Translations under genes and position numbers: made by a program
Source: Hydrogenophaga sp. NFH-34
GTDB lineage: Bacteria > Pseudomonadota > Gammaproteobacteria > Burkholderiales > Burkholderiaceae_C
Direction of reading: 5' to 3'
Length of the DNA: 64,000 bases
Assembly: GCF_021401345.1 (NCBI RefSeq)
Contig: NZ_JACBGE010000001.1
Location: forward strand, 1-64,000
Notes under the pieces: model-generated
Told to the model about the DNA's origin: nothing
What the model saw: only the letters and a program-made list of their open reading frames with translations
The model's database searches: none
In this document: positions 29,622 to 41,541 of the stretch, piece by piece
Layout of the letters: each line of letters starts with the position of its first letter
Numbering within the stretch: position 1 is the stretch's first letter

Positions 29622-30494
29622 TCAGTCCGCCTGGCTCAGCCGGTCGATCTCGTCACGGCTGAAGCCCGCTGCCAGGCGGGCCGCTTCGTTGAAGGGCGGG
29701 CGCAGGCGGGGTGCCTGGTGGGTACGGGCCAGGGTGCGGTAGTGCGACACCGGGTCCAGGCCCTCGCGGCCGCAGAGCCAGCCGTACCAGCGGTTGCCGA
29801 TGGCCACATGGCCGACTTCGTCGCGCAGGATGATGTCCAGGATGTCGATGGCCCGTTGTGCCGCGGGCGTGCCGACCTTGCGCAGTTTGGCCTGGATCAG
29901 TGGCGTGGCATCCAGGCCGCGGGCCTCCAGCGTGCGGGGCACCAGGGCCATGCGGGCGGTGATGTCATCCTGGGTCTTGACGCACATTTCCCACAGTCCA
30001 TCGTGCGCGGGAAAGTCGCCATAGCGGTGTCCCAGAGACTGCAGGTGGGTGTGCAGCAGGCTGAAGTGGGTGGCCTCCTCGTCGGCGACGCGCAGCCAGT
30101 CCACGTAGAAATCGGGCGGCATGCCGGCGAAGCGCCACACGGCATCCAGCGCCAGGTTGATGGCGTTGAATTCGATGTGCGCAATCGCATGCAGGAGGGC
30201 TGCCAGGCCTTCGGTGGTGAAGGGTGAGCGCTGCGCCACCGATGCCGGCGGTACCAGCACGGGGCGCACCGGGCGACCCGGCAAGGGGGCCGAGGCGGGG
30301 GGCGTCAGGGATGCCTGTGCCCCCAGGACATGGGCCAGGGCGCTGCCTAGCCGGTCATGCTCGGGCAGGTTCTGCAACTGTTGCCAGAGGGCGTGCGCCG
30401 CGTCGGCTTTGGTGGTGGGGTCGATCAGGAGCAAGGCCGCCAGGGCCTGCTGGCGCAGGGTGCCCGTGGCGGGGCTTTGTGGGCGGGAGGGCAT
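29622..30494 (-). CDS. DUF455 ferritin-like domain protein
   Basis: This 290-residue protein is mostly helical. The metal-binding pattern of a ferritin-like four-helix bundle is seen as HAIAHIEFNAINLALDAVW near residue 105, DEEATHFSLLHTHL near 145, and ILRDEVGHVAIGNRWYG near 230. DUF455 proteins are related to the di-iron enzyme MiaE, but most have no proven reaction. The start at 30494 begins a conserved N-terminus, and the open frame extends 16 codons upstream. It is divergent from the gamma-carbonic anhydrase gene, with 46 bases between. Confidence 0.87.
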   Translation of the reverse strand: MPSRPQSPATGTLRQQALAALLLIDPTTKADAAHALWQQLQNLPEHDRLGSALAHVLGAQASLTPPASAPLPGRPVRPVLVPPASVAQRSPFTTEGLAALLHAIAHIEFNAINLALDAVWRFAGMPPDFYVDWLRVADEEATHFSLLHTHLQSLGHRYGDFPAHDGLWEMCVKTQDDITARMALVPRTLEARGLDATPLIQAKLRKVGTPAAQRAIDILDIILRDEVGHVAIGNRWYGWLCGREGLDPVSHYRTLARTHQAPRLRPPFNEAARLAAGFSRDEIDRLSQAD

Positions 30495-30540
30495 CCCTAC
30501 AATTCTAGGATTCACGACAACCCCACAGGAGACGAGCAAC

Positions 30541-31065
30541 ATGGCGATTTACGAACTCGATGGTGTGGCCCCGCGCGTGGCCGCCACGGCCTGGGTGGCC
30601 GACGAGGCGCAGGTGATGGGCGATGTCGACCTGGGTGAACACACCAGCGTATGGTTCGGTGTCACCGTGCGGGGGGATACCGACACGATCCAGATCGGTG
30701 AGGGCAGCAACATCCAGGATGGCAGCGTGCTGCATGCCGATGAGGGCATGCCGCTGGTGGTGGGGCGCCACGTGACGGTCGGGCACAAAGTGATGCTCCA
30801 CGGCTGCACGATCGGTGATGAATCGCTGATCGGTATCGGTGCGATCGTGCTCAACGGGGCCAAGATCGGCAAGAACTGTCTGGTGGGGGCCGGTGCGCTG
30901 GTGACCGAAGGCAAGGAATTCCCCGATGGCTCCATGATCCTGGGCAGCCCGGCCAAGGCGGTGCGCCAGCTCACGCCGGAGCAGATCGAGGGGTTGCGTC
31001 GCAGCGCCCGGCACTACATCGACAATGCCGCGCGTTTTCGCCAGGGGTTGAAAAAGATCGGCTGA
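30541..31065 (+). CDS. Gamma-carbonic anhydrase family protein (left-handed beta-helix)
   Basis: This 174-residue protein is built of hexapeptide repeats. The three metal-binding histidines are in DGSVLHADEG and TVGHKVMLHGCTIGD. YrdA/PaaY-type proteins of this family may hydrate CO2 or act on thioesters, and activity varies. The start follows a strong AGGAGA, and hslO follows 40 bases later. Confidence 0.92.
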   Translation: MAIYELDGVAPRVAATAWVADEAQVMGDVDLGEHTSVWFGVTVRGDTDTIQIGEGSNIQDGSVLHADEGMPLVVGRHVTVGHKVMLHGCTIGDESLIGIGAIVLNGAKIGKNCLVGAGALVTEGKEFPDGSMILGSPAKAVRQLTPEQIEGLRRSARHYIDNAARFRQGLKKIG

Positions 31066-31105
31066 TCCCGATCTCCTCTGTTTGCTCTTTCAGAAAGACC
31101 GTTGC

Positions 31106-32086
31106 GTGTCCGAACTCCACAAATTCGTTTTTGAAGGCCTGCCCGTGCGGGGCATGCTGGTGCGCCTGACCGACGCCTGGCAGGACATCCTGCGGCGCCG
31201 CGAGCAGTCTGGCGCCTACCCGGTGGCCGTGACCGAGTTGCTGGGGGAAATGACCGCGGCAGCGGCCCTGATGCAAGCCAACATCAAGTTCAATGGGGCA
31301 CTGATCCTGCAGGTGCACGGCGACGGGCCGGTGAAGCTGGCGGTGGCCGAGGTGCAACCCGATCTGTCGCTGCGGGCCACCGCCAAGGTGTCGGGCGAGG
31401 TGGCCGATGGGGCACCGCTGTCGCACATGGTGAACGTCAACAACCAGGGGCGTTGTGCCATCACGCTCGACCCCAAGGACCGCCTGCCGGGCCAGCAACC
31501 CTATCAGGGGGTGGTACCGCTTTTTGGCGACCGCCGGGAAAAACTGGAAAAGCTCAGCGAGATCATTGAGCACTACATGTTGCAGAGTGAGCAGCTCGAC
31601 ACCCGGCTGGTGCTCGCCGCCAACGACAAAGTGGCCGCAGGCCTGCTGATCCAGCGCCTGCCCTTGCAGGGCGACGCCAACCTTGCCGGCAGTGGCGCCG
31701 TGGCGCGCGACGAAGACCAGATCGGCCAGAACGAGGATTACAACCGGATCGCGATCCTGGCCGCCAGCCTCAAGCGTGAAGAGCTGCTGGAGCTCGACGC
31801 TGAAACCATCCTGCGGCGCCTGTTCTGGGAAGAGGATGTGCGCCGCTTCGATCCGCTCACCGGGCTGGAGGGCCCACGCTTTGCCTGCAGTTGCTCGCGC
31901 GAACGCGTGAGCAACATGCTGCGCTCGTTGGGGCAGGAGGAGGTGGCCAGCATCCTGGCCGAGCAGGGCCAGGTGGAGGCGGGCTGCGATTTCTGCGGGG
32001 CGATGTACCACTTTGATCCCGTGGATGCGGCGCAGGTGTTTCTGGAAGCGGCGTCCCAGCCGCCGGGATCGCCGGGCGTGCAGTGA
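31106..32086 (+). CDS. hslO: Redox-regulated chaperone Hsp33
   Basis: This 326-residue cytoplasmic holdase is activated when oxidation releases zinc from four C-terminal cysteines, here CSCSRERV and CDFC (about residues 270-302). The N-terminal domain shows LPVRGMLVRLTDAW and GALILQVHGDGPVKLAVAEV. The GTG at 31106 gives the conserved N-terminus SELHKFVFEG. A TTG eight codons upstream is also open but unlikely. Confidence 0.95.
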   Translation: MSELHKFVFEGLPVRGMLVRLTDAWQDILRRREQSGAYPVAVTELLGEMTAAAALMQANIKFNGALILQVHGDGPVKLAVAEVQPDLSLRATAKVSGEVADGAPLSHMVNVNNQGRCAITLDPKDRLPGQQPYQGVVPLFGDRREKLEKLSEIIEHYMLQSEQLDTRLVLAANDKVAAGLLIQRLPLQGDANLAGSGAVARDEDQIGQNEDYNRIAILAASLKREELLELDAETILRRLFWEEDVRRFDPLTGLEGPRFACSCSRERVSNMLRSLGQEEVASILAEQGQVEAGCDFCGAMYHFDPVDAAQVFLEAASQPPGSPGVQ

Positions 32087-32091
32087 CCTGG

Positions 32092-32769
32092 TCAGCCTGC
32101 GTGAGCAGGGCGGACCAGCCGGGAGAACAGGCGGTGTTCGCAGTCGGGGTCGCTGCAGCGCTCGCACGTCCAGCGTTGCGCCGGAGGCGGTGAGGGCGTG
32201 GCGGGTGCCAGTTCAGGCCGGCCCAAGGCCCGCGCGACGGCGCGCAGGGCCTGTTCCAGGCGATGCGCGCCACGCCCGTAAAGGGCCTGGAAAGGCACCC
32301 GCGCCGAGATGAGGGCGCCACGCAGAGCACTGTCGATGGCGTCGCTCACCGCGGGGCTGTCGCGGAACAGGCCGTCAGGCACCCAGGGCAGGTCCTGGCC
32401 CATGAGCAGGGTCAGGCTGGTGTGGCGGGCCTGCCAGTCCAGCGCCTCGGGCCAGAGGTTGGGATCCTGGAAATAGTGATCGCTGTAGGCGGCCACCACG
32501 AGCGGTGAGGTGTCGGCCACCACCACGGCAGGCTGGTCTGCGGCCCAGAGTGCTGCTGCCGCTGTGTCGATCTGGCGGGCCTGCTCGCGCGCAATGACCC
32601 CCTGTTCGTCGGCACGGGGCGCACGGTCTTCGCGTTCGCACCACTGGCGCAGGTATTCGGGCACGTGAGCGACCGGCATGCCGGCGGCGCGCAGGGCTTG
32701 CGCGAGTTCGCGGGCCAGGGTGCTCTTGCCGGTGGACTCGCCGCCGATCAGCGTGACGACGCACACCAC
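32092..32769 (-). CDS. P-loop ATPase/kinase of the NadR-like type
   Basis: This 225-residue protein has Walker A LIGGESTGKSTLARELAQAL near residue 8 and the segment EYLRQWCEREDRAPRADEQG, as in the nicotinamide riboside kinase domain of NadR (AAA_28). Residues 80-180 carry DTSPLVVAAYSDHYF and ALYGRGAHRLEQAL. The C-terminus adds a Cys/His cluster, CERCSDPDCEH, that could bind zinc. It lacks the NMN adenylyltransferase domain of true NadR, so the substrate is open. The start is one of two adjacent GTG codons, two bases after the ftsB stop. Confidence 0.75.
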   Translation of the reverse strand: MVCVVTLIGGESTGKSTLARELAQALRAAGMPVAHVPEYLRQWCEREDRAPRADEQGVIAREQARQIDTAAAALWAADQPAVVVADTSPLVVAAYSDHYFQDPNLWPEALDWQARHTSLTLLMGQDLPWVPDGLFRDSPAVSDAIDSALRGALISARVPFQALYGRGAHRLEQALRAVARALGRPELAPATPSPPPAQRWTCERCSDPDCEHRLFSRLVRPAHAG

Positions 32770-32771
32770 GG

Positions 32772-33056
32772 TCAGCGCAGGCCGTTGGCGAACTGGACGA
32801 AGATCTCGTTGGGCTTGACCATGCCGAAGTCCTGGCGGGCCAGTTCTTCCACGGTGTAGAGGCCTTCGCGCAGGTCGTCGACTTCGCTGGCCACCTGCTC
32901 GTTGCGGTGCTGGGCGGCCTTGTTGGCCGCCTCGACACGGCTCAGGTCCAGGCGCAGGGCATTGACCTGGGGCACGCTGCCCCGGCCAAACCACAACTGC
33001 GCATGAATGACCACCAGCAAGGCCATCAACAGGGCAGGGATGAAGCGGTTGGCCAT
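32772..33056 (-). CDS. ftsB: Cell division protein FtsB
   Basis: This 94-residue bitopic membrane protein has a short cytoplasmic end, one membrane helix (about residues 5-23) and a periplasmic coiled coil rich in Asn, Glu and Arg (RLDLSRVEAANKAAQHRNEQV). It forms the FtsQLB complex that activates septal wall synthesis. The C-terminal LARQDFGMVKPNEIFVQF is the conserved FtsB tail. It follows eno, the standard order in proteobacteria. Confidence 0.93.
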   Translation of the reverse strand: MANRFIPALLMALLVVIHAQLWFGRGSVPQVNALRLDLSRVEAANKAAQHRNEQVASEVDDLREGLYTVEELARQDFGMVKPNEIFVQFANGLR

Positions 33057-33074
33057 GATGGGGCGAGTGTAGCG

Positions 33075-33094
33075 GGGGCCGCTGTCGCGGCCCC
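33075..33094 (-). terminator. Hairpin between eno and ftsB
   Basis: GGGGCCGC (33075-33082) and GCGGCCCC (33087-33094) form a perfect 8-bp stem with a four-base loop, five bases after the eno stop. There is no T-run. It may slow or partly stop transcription or stabilise the eno end of the mRNA, lowering ftsB expression. Confidence 0.45.
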
Positions 33095-33099
33095 GGATC

Positions 33100-34407
<1,308 letters not shown>

Positions 34408-34431
34408 TCAAACAAAATCGGGGAGCAGCGC

Positions 34432-34719
34432 TCACACACCTTCCACGGCAAACATGCGGATGGACCCGGCGCCTTCGCGCACCTGGCGTGCATGGGTGTA
34501 GGTTGCCGAGTGGTAATAGGCCTTGGCGGTATCGAGGTCCTTGAAGCGCAGGACCACCACGCGCTGCGGGACCCAGTCGCCTTCAAGGGGTTCGATCCGG
34601 CCACCACGCACCAGCACCTCGGCGTCGAATTCCTGCATCGCGCGGGTGCTCCACTCGCGGTAGGCCTTCATCTGTGTTTCGTCGGTGATGGTCACCTCGG
34701 CCACGATATACGCACTCAT
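34432..34719 (-). CDS. DUF1330 family protein
   Basis: This 95-residue protein has the dimeric alpha/beta-barrel DUF1330 pattern, starting [22 protein letters not shown] and ending [29 protein letters not shown]. The family has no settled function. The ATG at 34719 overlaps the kdsA stop by four bases, so it is expressed with kdsA and eno. Confidence 0.9.
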   Translation of the reverse strand: MSAYIVAEVTITDETQMKAYREWSTRAMQEFDAEVLVRGGRIEPLEGDWVPQRVVVLRFKDLDTAKAYYHSATYTHARQVREGAGSIRMFAVEGV

Positions 34720-35570
34720 TGGAAATCGGTCTCCAGCAAAGGGTTGTTCTTGGTCACCGTGTCCAGTGCCACCAGGGTTTCGAGCAGCGCTTTCATGCGG
34801 TGCAGCGGTACGGCATTGGGGCCGTCCGACCAGGCCTCGGCCGGCCTGGGGTGGGTTTCCATGAACAGGCCGGCCACACCGGCGGCCACGCCGGCACGGG
34901 CCAGTACCGGCACCATCTCGCGCGCGCCGCCGCTGACCGCGCCCAGGCCGCCAGGCTTCTGCACCGAGTGGGTGACATCGAACACCACGGGCGCCCCCGA
35001 GTTGCGCATCTCGGCCAGGCTGGTCATGTCGGCCACCAGGTTGTTGTAGCCAAAGCTCACGCCACGCTCGCAGGCCAGAAAGCGGTCTTCGGACAGGCCC
35101 GCCTCGCGCGCGGCGGCGCGGGCTTTGTCGATCACATTCTTCATGTCCCAGGGCGCGAGGAACTGACCCTTCTTGATGTTCACCGGCTTGCCCGACTGCG
35201 CCACGGCTCGGATGAAGTCGGTCTGGCGGCACAGGAAAGCGGGTGTCTGCAACACATCGACCACGCTGGCCACCTCGGCCACCTGGGATGTTTCGTGCAC
35301 ATCGGTCAAGATGGGCAGCTGCAACTGGCTACGCACCTCGTCGAGGATCTTCAGGCCTGCGTCCAGACCCACGCCGCGCTGGCTGGTGCCCGAGGAACGG
35401 TTGGCCTTGTCGAATGAACCCTTGTAGATCAGCGGAATGCCCAGTGCCGAGCAGATCTCCTTGAGCTGACCGGCGACGTCCAGCGACATCTGCAGGCCTT
35501 CAATGGAGCAGGTGCCGGCGATCAGGAAGAAGCGCTGGTTCAAGCCAACGTCGAATCCACAAAGCTTCAT
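34716..35570 (-). CDS. kdsA: 3-deoxy-8-phosphooctulonate synthase
   Basis: This 284-residue enzyme condenses phosphoenolpyruvate with arabinose 5-phosphate to give Kdo-8-phosphate for lipopolysaccharide core synthesis. Visible motifs are [43 protein letters not shown] and [12 protein letters not shown]. The gene starts ten bases after pyrG and overlaps the DUF1330 gene by four bases. Its presence confirms a Gram-negative host. Confidence 0.97.
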   Translation of the reverse strand: MKLCGFDVGLNQRFFLIAGTCSIEGLQMSLDVAGQLKEICSALGIPLIYKGSFDKANRSSGTSQRGVGLDAGLKILDEVRSQLQLPILTDVHETSQVAEVASVVDVLQTPAFLCRQTDFIRAVAQSGKPVNIKKGQFLAPWDMKNVIDKARAAAREAGLSEDRFLACERGVSFGYNNLVADMTSLAEMRNSGAPVVFDVTHSVQKPGGLGAVSGGAREMVPVLARAGVAAGVAGLFMETHPRPAEAWSDGPNAVPLHRMKALLETLVALDTVTKNNPLLETDFQ

Positions 35571-35580
35571 GCGGTGCGCC

Positions 35581-37299
<1,719 letters not shown>

Positions 37300-37333
37300 T
37301 CACGACCGCCTGGCCCGCTCCCCCATGGGCAGA

Positions 37334-37894
37334 TCAGTCGCCGTGCACGTGGAACAGGAAGCTGCGGTTGAGCCCGCTTTTGGCACCCAGCACCTTGGCG
37401 GTGGTGGTGATGCGGAAGGTCTGCGTCTGCTGCGTCATGTTGTCGTGGCACTGCGGGAATCCGCTGCAGCGCTGGGTCATCAGCCCGGTCGCGCCATTGA
37501 GCTGCAGGTTCGAGCGCAGCAGGTTCACGGCGGTGGCGTCGGCGTTGGCCGTGACCCCCTCGATCGCCATGCTGTATTCCAGGGTCTTGCCCTCCGGCGG
37601 CGTGGCCGACGTGTCGATGGCCCAGGCCGACATCGTGCGGATGCCTTCCTGGAAATCGGGGTTGCGCGTGCCGAAGTCGGCCGAGCTGGTGAAGATCACG
37701 GAGCCGTCCGAGCGGGCGCGTTCCAGCGTGTAATACCCTTCCGTGTCCTGGAACCATTGGTCTGCCAGCGCCCCCCCGGTGGGGATGGGGTCGTCGCTGT
37801 CCGAGCCACCACAGGAGGACAGGCCGAAGCACAGGACGCCAGCGAGCACAGCGGCGACCAGGGGGCGGAAGCGGATTCGGGACAGGGGCATCAT
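37334..37894 (-). CDS. Putative lipoprotein of unknown function
   Basis: This 186-residue protein begins with a lipoprotein signal, MMPLSRIRFRPLVAAVLAGV followed by a lipobox LSSC near residue 27. It then has a Ser/Asp-rich linker and a domain with no family I recognise. Two cysteines in MTQRCSGFPQCHDNM could form a disulfide. It should be anchored to an envelope membrane facing the periplasm. Either of two adjacent ATGs (37894 or 37891) may be used after AAGGA. It is divergent from coaBC, and its product has no evident link to that pathway. Confidence 0.75.
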   Translation of the reverse strand: MMPLSRIRFRPLVAAVLAGVLCFGLSSCGGSDSDDPIPTGGALADQWFQDTEGYYTLERARSDGSVIFTSSADFGTRNPDFQEGIRTMSAWAIDTSATPPEGKTLEYSMAIEGVTANADATAVNLLRSNLQLNGATGLMTQRCSGFPQCHDNMTQQTQTFRITTTAKVLGAKSGLNRSFLFHVHGD

Positions 37895-37992
37895 GAGGTC
37901 CTTGCAAAACGGTGTGGCGCGATTATCGTCAAGCCTTGCGGGCCGCCGGCCGGCCGATGCGCCTGGCAGTACAAACTGATACATTGTTTCTT

Positions 37993-39240
37993 ATGGCTGA
38001 TCTCACTGGAAAACACATCGTGCTGGGTCTGTCCGGCGGCATCGCCTGTTACAAGGCGGCCGAGCTGTGCCGGGCGCTGGTCAAGGAAGGGGCCACGGTG
38101 CAGGTGGTGATGACCGAGGCAGCCGAGCACTTCATCACCCCGGTGACGATGCAGGCTTTGTCGGGCCGTCCGGTGTTCACCTCGCAGTGGGACGCGCGGA
38201 CGTCCGGCGGGGCCGACAACAACATGCCCCATATCAACCTCAGCCGGGAGGCCGATGCCATCGTGGTGGCGCCGGCCAGTGCCGACTTCATGGCCAAGCT
38301 GCTGCACGGCGCCGCCGACGATCTGCTCTCGCTGATGTGCCTGGCCCGGCCCATCGACCAGGTGCCGCTGATCCTGGCGCCGGCCATGAACCGCGAAATG
38401 TGGGCCCACCCGGCCACCCAGCGCAATGTGGCGCAACTGCGTGCCGATGGCACCACGGTGCTCGATGTGGGGTCGGGCGACCAAGCCTGCGGCGAGACTG
38501 GCGATGGCCGCATGCTCGAAGCGGACGAACTGCTTTATGACCTGGTCCGCTTTTTCACGCCCAAGACGCTGGCGGGCCAGCAGGTGGTTGTCAGTGCCGG
38601 GCCGACGTTTGAAGCGATCGATCCGGTGCGTGGGCTCACCAACCTGTCCAGCGGCAAGATGGGCTTTGCCATCGCGCGCGCCGCGCACGAGGCGGGTGCC
38701 CATGTGACGCTGGTGGCCGGGCCCGTGGGGCTGCCAACGCCCCGGGGGGTAGGGCGGATCAATGTCAAGTCGGCGCTGAACATGCAGCGCACGCTTCAGG
38801 TGCTGGCGCAGACGGCGTCCGTCTTCGTGTCGGCGGCTGCCGTGGCCGACTGGCGGCCTGTATCGGCGGCCGAACAGAAAATCAAGAAAGACGGTTCGGG
38901 GTCGGTGCCGGCCCTGAACTTTGTCGAGAACCCCGACATCCTGGCAGGCATTGCCGCGCAACCACGCGCGGTGGCCAGACAGCTGTTCTGCGTGGGCTTT
39001 GCGGCCGAAAGCCAGGATCTGCAGGCCCAGGCGCAAGCCAAGCGTGTGCGCAAAGGGGTACCGCTGCTGGTGGGCAACATCGGTCCGGACACCTTCGGGC
39101 AGGACGAGAACGCCCTGTTGCTGGTGGACGAGCAGGGCACCACCGAATTGCCCCGCGCCCACAAGCTGCATCTGGCCCGCCAACTGGTGGCAGAGATCGC
39201 GCAGCGTCTGCCGGTAGGCAGCGTCGCCTCGCCTGCCTGA
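37993..39240 (+). CDS. coaBC: Bifunctional phosphopantothenoylcysteine decarboxylase/phosphopantothenate-cysteine ligase
   Basis: This 415-residue enzyme carries out two steps of coenzyme A synthesis. The N-terminal CoaC flavoprotein domain shows IVLGLSGGIACYKAAELCRA, the active-site His in MPHINLSREAD, NREMW and the catalytic Cys in ACGETGDGRM. The C-terminal CoaB domain shows the conserved SAGPTFEAIDPVRGLTNLSSGKMG and FVENPDILAGIA. The ATG at 37993 matches the family, although no ribosome-binding site is clear. Confidence 0.96.
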   Translation: MADLTGKHIVLGLSGGIACYKAAELCRALVKEGATVQVVMTEAAEHFITPVTMQALSGRPVFTSQWDARTSGGADNNMPHINLSREADAIVVAPASADFMAKLLHGAADDLLSLMCLARPIDQVPLILAPAMNREMWAHPATQRNVAQLRADGTTVLDVGSGDQACGETGDGRMLEADELLYDLVRFFTPKTLAGQQVVVSAGPTFEAIDPVRGLTNLSSGKMGFAIARAAHEAGAHVTLVAGPVGLPTPRGVGRINVKSALNMQRTLQVLAQTASVFVSAAAVADWRPVSAAEQKIKKDGSGSVPALNFVENPDILAGIAAQPRAVARQLFCVGFAAESQDLQAQAQAKRVRKGVPLLVGNIGPDTFGQDENALLLVDEQGTTELPRAHKLHLARQLVAEIAQRLPVGSVASPA

Positions 39241-39282
39241 CCATTTCCCCGGTTGCGGGGACACTGGCGTGCGCGGTATCAT

Positions 39283-39310
39283 CAGAAAATAAGTAAAAAC
39301 TTATTTTCTG
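39283..39310 (+). promoter_or_regulatory. Perfect 12-4-12 palindrome before the MBL-fold gene
   Basis: The arm CAGAAAATAAGT (39283-39294) and its exact reverse complement (39299-39310) flank AAAA. The right arm abuts the GGAG ribosome-binding site, and the ATG is eight bases further on. It is AT-rich in a GC-rich setting. It is probably a repressor operator, or it may form an mRNA hairpin affecting translation. No candidate repressor gene is adjacent. Confidence 0.6.
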
Positions 39311-39318
39311 GAGACCTC

Positions 39319-40380
39319 ATGAACCCGTCCGATCACCCGTTGCCGGGCTCCGAGCCACCGACTGTGCCGTGGTCCCGTCGCCGCTGGCTGCGCGCAGCCG
39401 CCGGCATGGGCGGCGCGGGCCTGGCGCTGGCTGCCGTGCCCGAAGTGCGTCTGTTTGCCCAGCAGGTGCAGGCGTTCATCGAGGGGCCGCCAGTGCCCGA
39501 TGTGCCGCCCGAGCAGCTGTCGCCGCATGTCTGGATGGTGTACGCCAAAGACGGTTTTCCCACCGAGGCGAACTTCGGGATGATGGCGACGGTCTTTTTT
39601 GTCGTGACCGAGCAGGGGGTGGTGATCATGGATTCGGGGGCGTCGCTCCAGATCGGCCAGATGGCGATACGCATGATCCGGACGGTGACTCCCAAGCCTG
39701 TGATCGCGATCTTCAACAGCCACTATCACGGCGACCATTGGCTGGGCAATCACGCGTTCGTGGAGACCTTCGGGCACGACCTGCCGATCCATGCGCTGGC
39801 GCATACCCGGGAGCAGATTGCGGGGCACGAGGGCAATCTCTGGCGCAGCCTGATGGAGCGCTGGACCAATCAGGCCACTTTGGGGACCGCGGTGGTTGCG
39901 CCCAACCGCACGGTCGAACACGGGCAGGTGTTCGACTATGGCGACGTGCAGATCCGCCTGCACCACTATGGCCGCGCCCACACACCTTCGGACCTGTGTC
40001 TGGAGGTGGTGCAGGACAAGCTGACCTATGTGGGCGACATCGCCATGGGCAACCGCATTGCCAACATCGACGACGGCTCTTATCCGGGCACCTTCAAATA
40101 CTACGAGGCCCTGAAAAAGGCGGCGGGCGACCAGGTCTGGGTGCCCGGCCACGGCAGGGGCGGCCGCGATCTGCTGGATGCTTACGGCACGTTTCTCAAA
40201 GGCATCTGGGAGCCTTGCGTGCAGGCGGTCAAGGATGGGGTGCCTCTGGAAGGGGCCAAAGCCCTGGTGCTCAAGGATCCGCGCGTGGCCAGCCGGGCTG
40301 CCACCATGGCCGGCTTCGAGAGCAACATCGGCAAGTACACCAGTCTGGCCTATCTGGAGGCCGAAAAGGAAGCTTTCTGA
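39319..40380 (+). CDS. Tat-exported MBL-fold metallohydrolase
   Basis: This 353-residue protein has a twin-arginine signal (WSRRRWLRAAAGMGGAGLALA, cleaved near residue 45) and a metallo-beta-lactamase fold. The metal motif is in FNSHYHGDHWLGNHAF, a further His lies in RAHTPSDLCLEV and the Asp in YVGDIAMGNRI. Export in folded form implies a metal cofactor loaded in the cytoplasm. Close relatives accompany quinoprotein or sulfur-oxidation genes, but none are here, so the substrate is unknown. It is convergent with modC. Confidence 0.85.
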   Translation: MNPSDHPLPGSEPPTVPWSRRRWLRAAAGMGGAGLALAAVPEVRLFAQQVQAFIEGPPVPDVPPEQLSPHVWMVYAKDGFPTEANFGMMATVFFVVTEQGVVIMDSGASLQIGQMAIRMIRTVTPKPVIAIFNSHYHGDHWLGNHAFVETFGHDLPIHALAHTREQIAGHEGNLWRSLMERWTNQATLGTAVVAPNRTVEHGQVFDYGDVQIRLHHYGRAHTPSDLCLEVVQDKLTYVGDIAMGNRIANIDDGSYPGTFKYYEALKKAAGDQVWVPGHGRGGRDLLDAYGTFLKGIWEPCVQAVKDGVPLEGAKALVLKDPRVASRAATMAGFESNIGKYTSLAYLEAEKEAF

Positions 40381-40418
40381 GAGGCTTGCTTGGGCCGCCT
40401 GGATGCCTTGCTGACCGG

Positions 40419-41537
40419 TCAGCGGACGATGGCGATGCCCTTGATCTGCGCGTAGACCTTCTGCCCGGTGGTCAGGCGCAGCCGCCGGGCCGAAAACTCG
40501 CTGATGCGCGAGAGCAGGCGGGCGGCCTGGGGACGGGGTGGCGTCTGCTCGCTCTCGGCCAGTTGCAGCGCGACGAGGACCTGACCCGAACCATCGGGAA
40601 TGATGTCCGTCACCGTGGCGGGCAGGATGTTGAGCACGCTGGTGTGTTCGGGCCGCTGCAGCGCCAGGCTCACGTCGCGTGCCTGGATGCGCAGCCGCAC
40701 GGTGGCGTCCTTTCCCAGGGTCTGGGCCAGCATCGGCAGCAGGATCCGGCCGCCGTCAAATCCCAGCACGCTGATCTGATCGGCGGGGGAATGCCCCTGG
40801 ACCCGCGCCTCGATCAGGGTGCTGGCATGGTCGCCGTGCGACAGCGGCAGATCGGTGCGCGCCAGCAGGTCCGCCACCGGGCCCTGGGCAAGGGTGCGTC
40901 CCTGTTCCAGCAGCACCAGATGATCGGCCAGCCTGACGACCTCGTCGGGCGAGTGCGTCACATAGACCACGGGGATGTCCAACTGCCGGTGCAGGCTTTC
41001 CAGCCAGGGCAGGATCTCGGCCTTGCGCTGAGCGTCCAGCGCGGCCAGGGGTTCGTCCATGAGCAGCACTTGGGGGCTGGTGGCCAGCGCTCGGGCAATG
41101 GCGACGCGCTGGCGTTCGCCGCCCGAGAGTTCGGCCGGCATGCGCTGCAGCAGGTGTGCTATGCCCAGCAGGTCCAAGCCCTGGTCCCAGCCGTGCCGGC
41201 GCTGGGCCGGCGGGGTCCGCTGCCAGCCAAAGCGCAGATTCCCGGCAACGCTCAGGTGCGCCAGCAGGCTGGCTTCCTGGAACACGTAGCCCACGGCGCG
41301 CCGGTGCACCGGCACAAACAGCTGGCGGGCGCTGTCCTGCCAGGTCTGATCGTCGACCGAGACGAGACCTTGGGCGTCGCGCTCCAGGCCGGCCAGCACC
41401 CGCAGGCAGGTGGTCTTGCCCGAGCCGGACGGACCGAACAGTGCGCTCACGCCGTGTCCGGGCAGGCGAAGGTCGACATCGAGGGCAAAGCCTTCGCGGG
41501 CCAGATGCGCGCGCAGGATCAGGGGGTGTCGGGTCAT
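40419..41537 (-). CDS. modC: Molybdate ABC transporter ATP-binding protein ModC
   Basis: This 372-residue ATPase has Walker A FGPSGSGKTTCLRVLAG near residue 35, signature LSGGERQRVAIARALA, Walker B VLLMDEPLAALD and switch HSPDEV. A C-terminal molybdate-binding (Mop/TOBE) domain spans about residues 290-370. It drives molybdate import through ModB. The ATG at 41537 lies four bases after the modB stop, and a GTG at 41549 is also possible. It is the only ATPase gene in the molybdate region, although two permease genes are present. Confidence 0.95.
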   Translation of the reverse strand: MTRHPLILRAHLAREGFALDVDLRLPGHGVSALFGPSGSGKTTCLRVLAGLERDAQGLVSVDDQTWQDSARQLFVPVHRRAVGYVFQEASLLAHLSVAGNLRFGWQRTPPAQRRHGWDQGLDLLGIAHLLQRMPAELSGGERQRVAIARALATSPQVLLMDEPLAALDAQRKAEILPWLESLHRQLDIPVVYVTHSPDEVVRLADHLVLLEQGRTLAQGPVADLLARTDLPLSHGDHASTLIEARVQGHSPADQISVLGFDGGRILLPMLAQTLGKDATVRLRIQARDVSLALQRPEHTSVLNILPATVTDIIPDGSGQVLVALQLAESEQTPPRPQAARLLSRISEFSARRLRLTTGQKVYAQIKGIAIVR

Positions 41538-41541
41538 GGTC

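Noticed and set aside
39253-39318. Upstream extension of the MBL-fold protein
   Set aside because: It would translate the palindrome and bury the twin-arginine signal. The ATG at 39319 has a GGAG site and a proper Tat signal.
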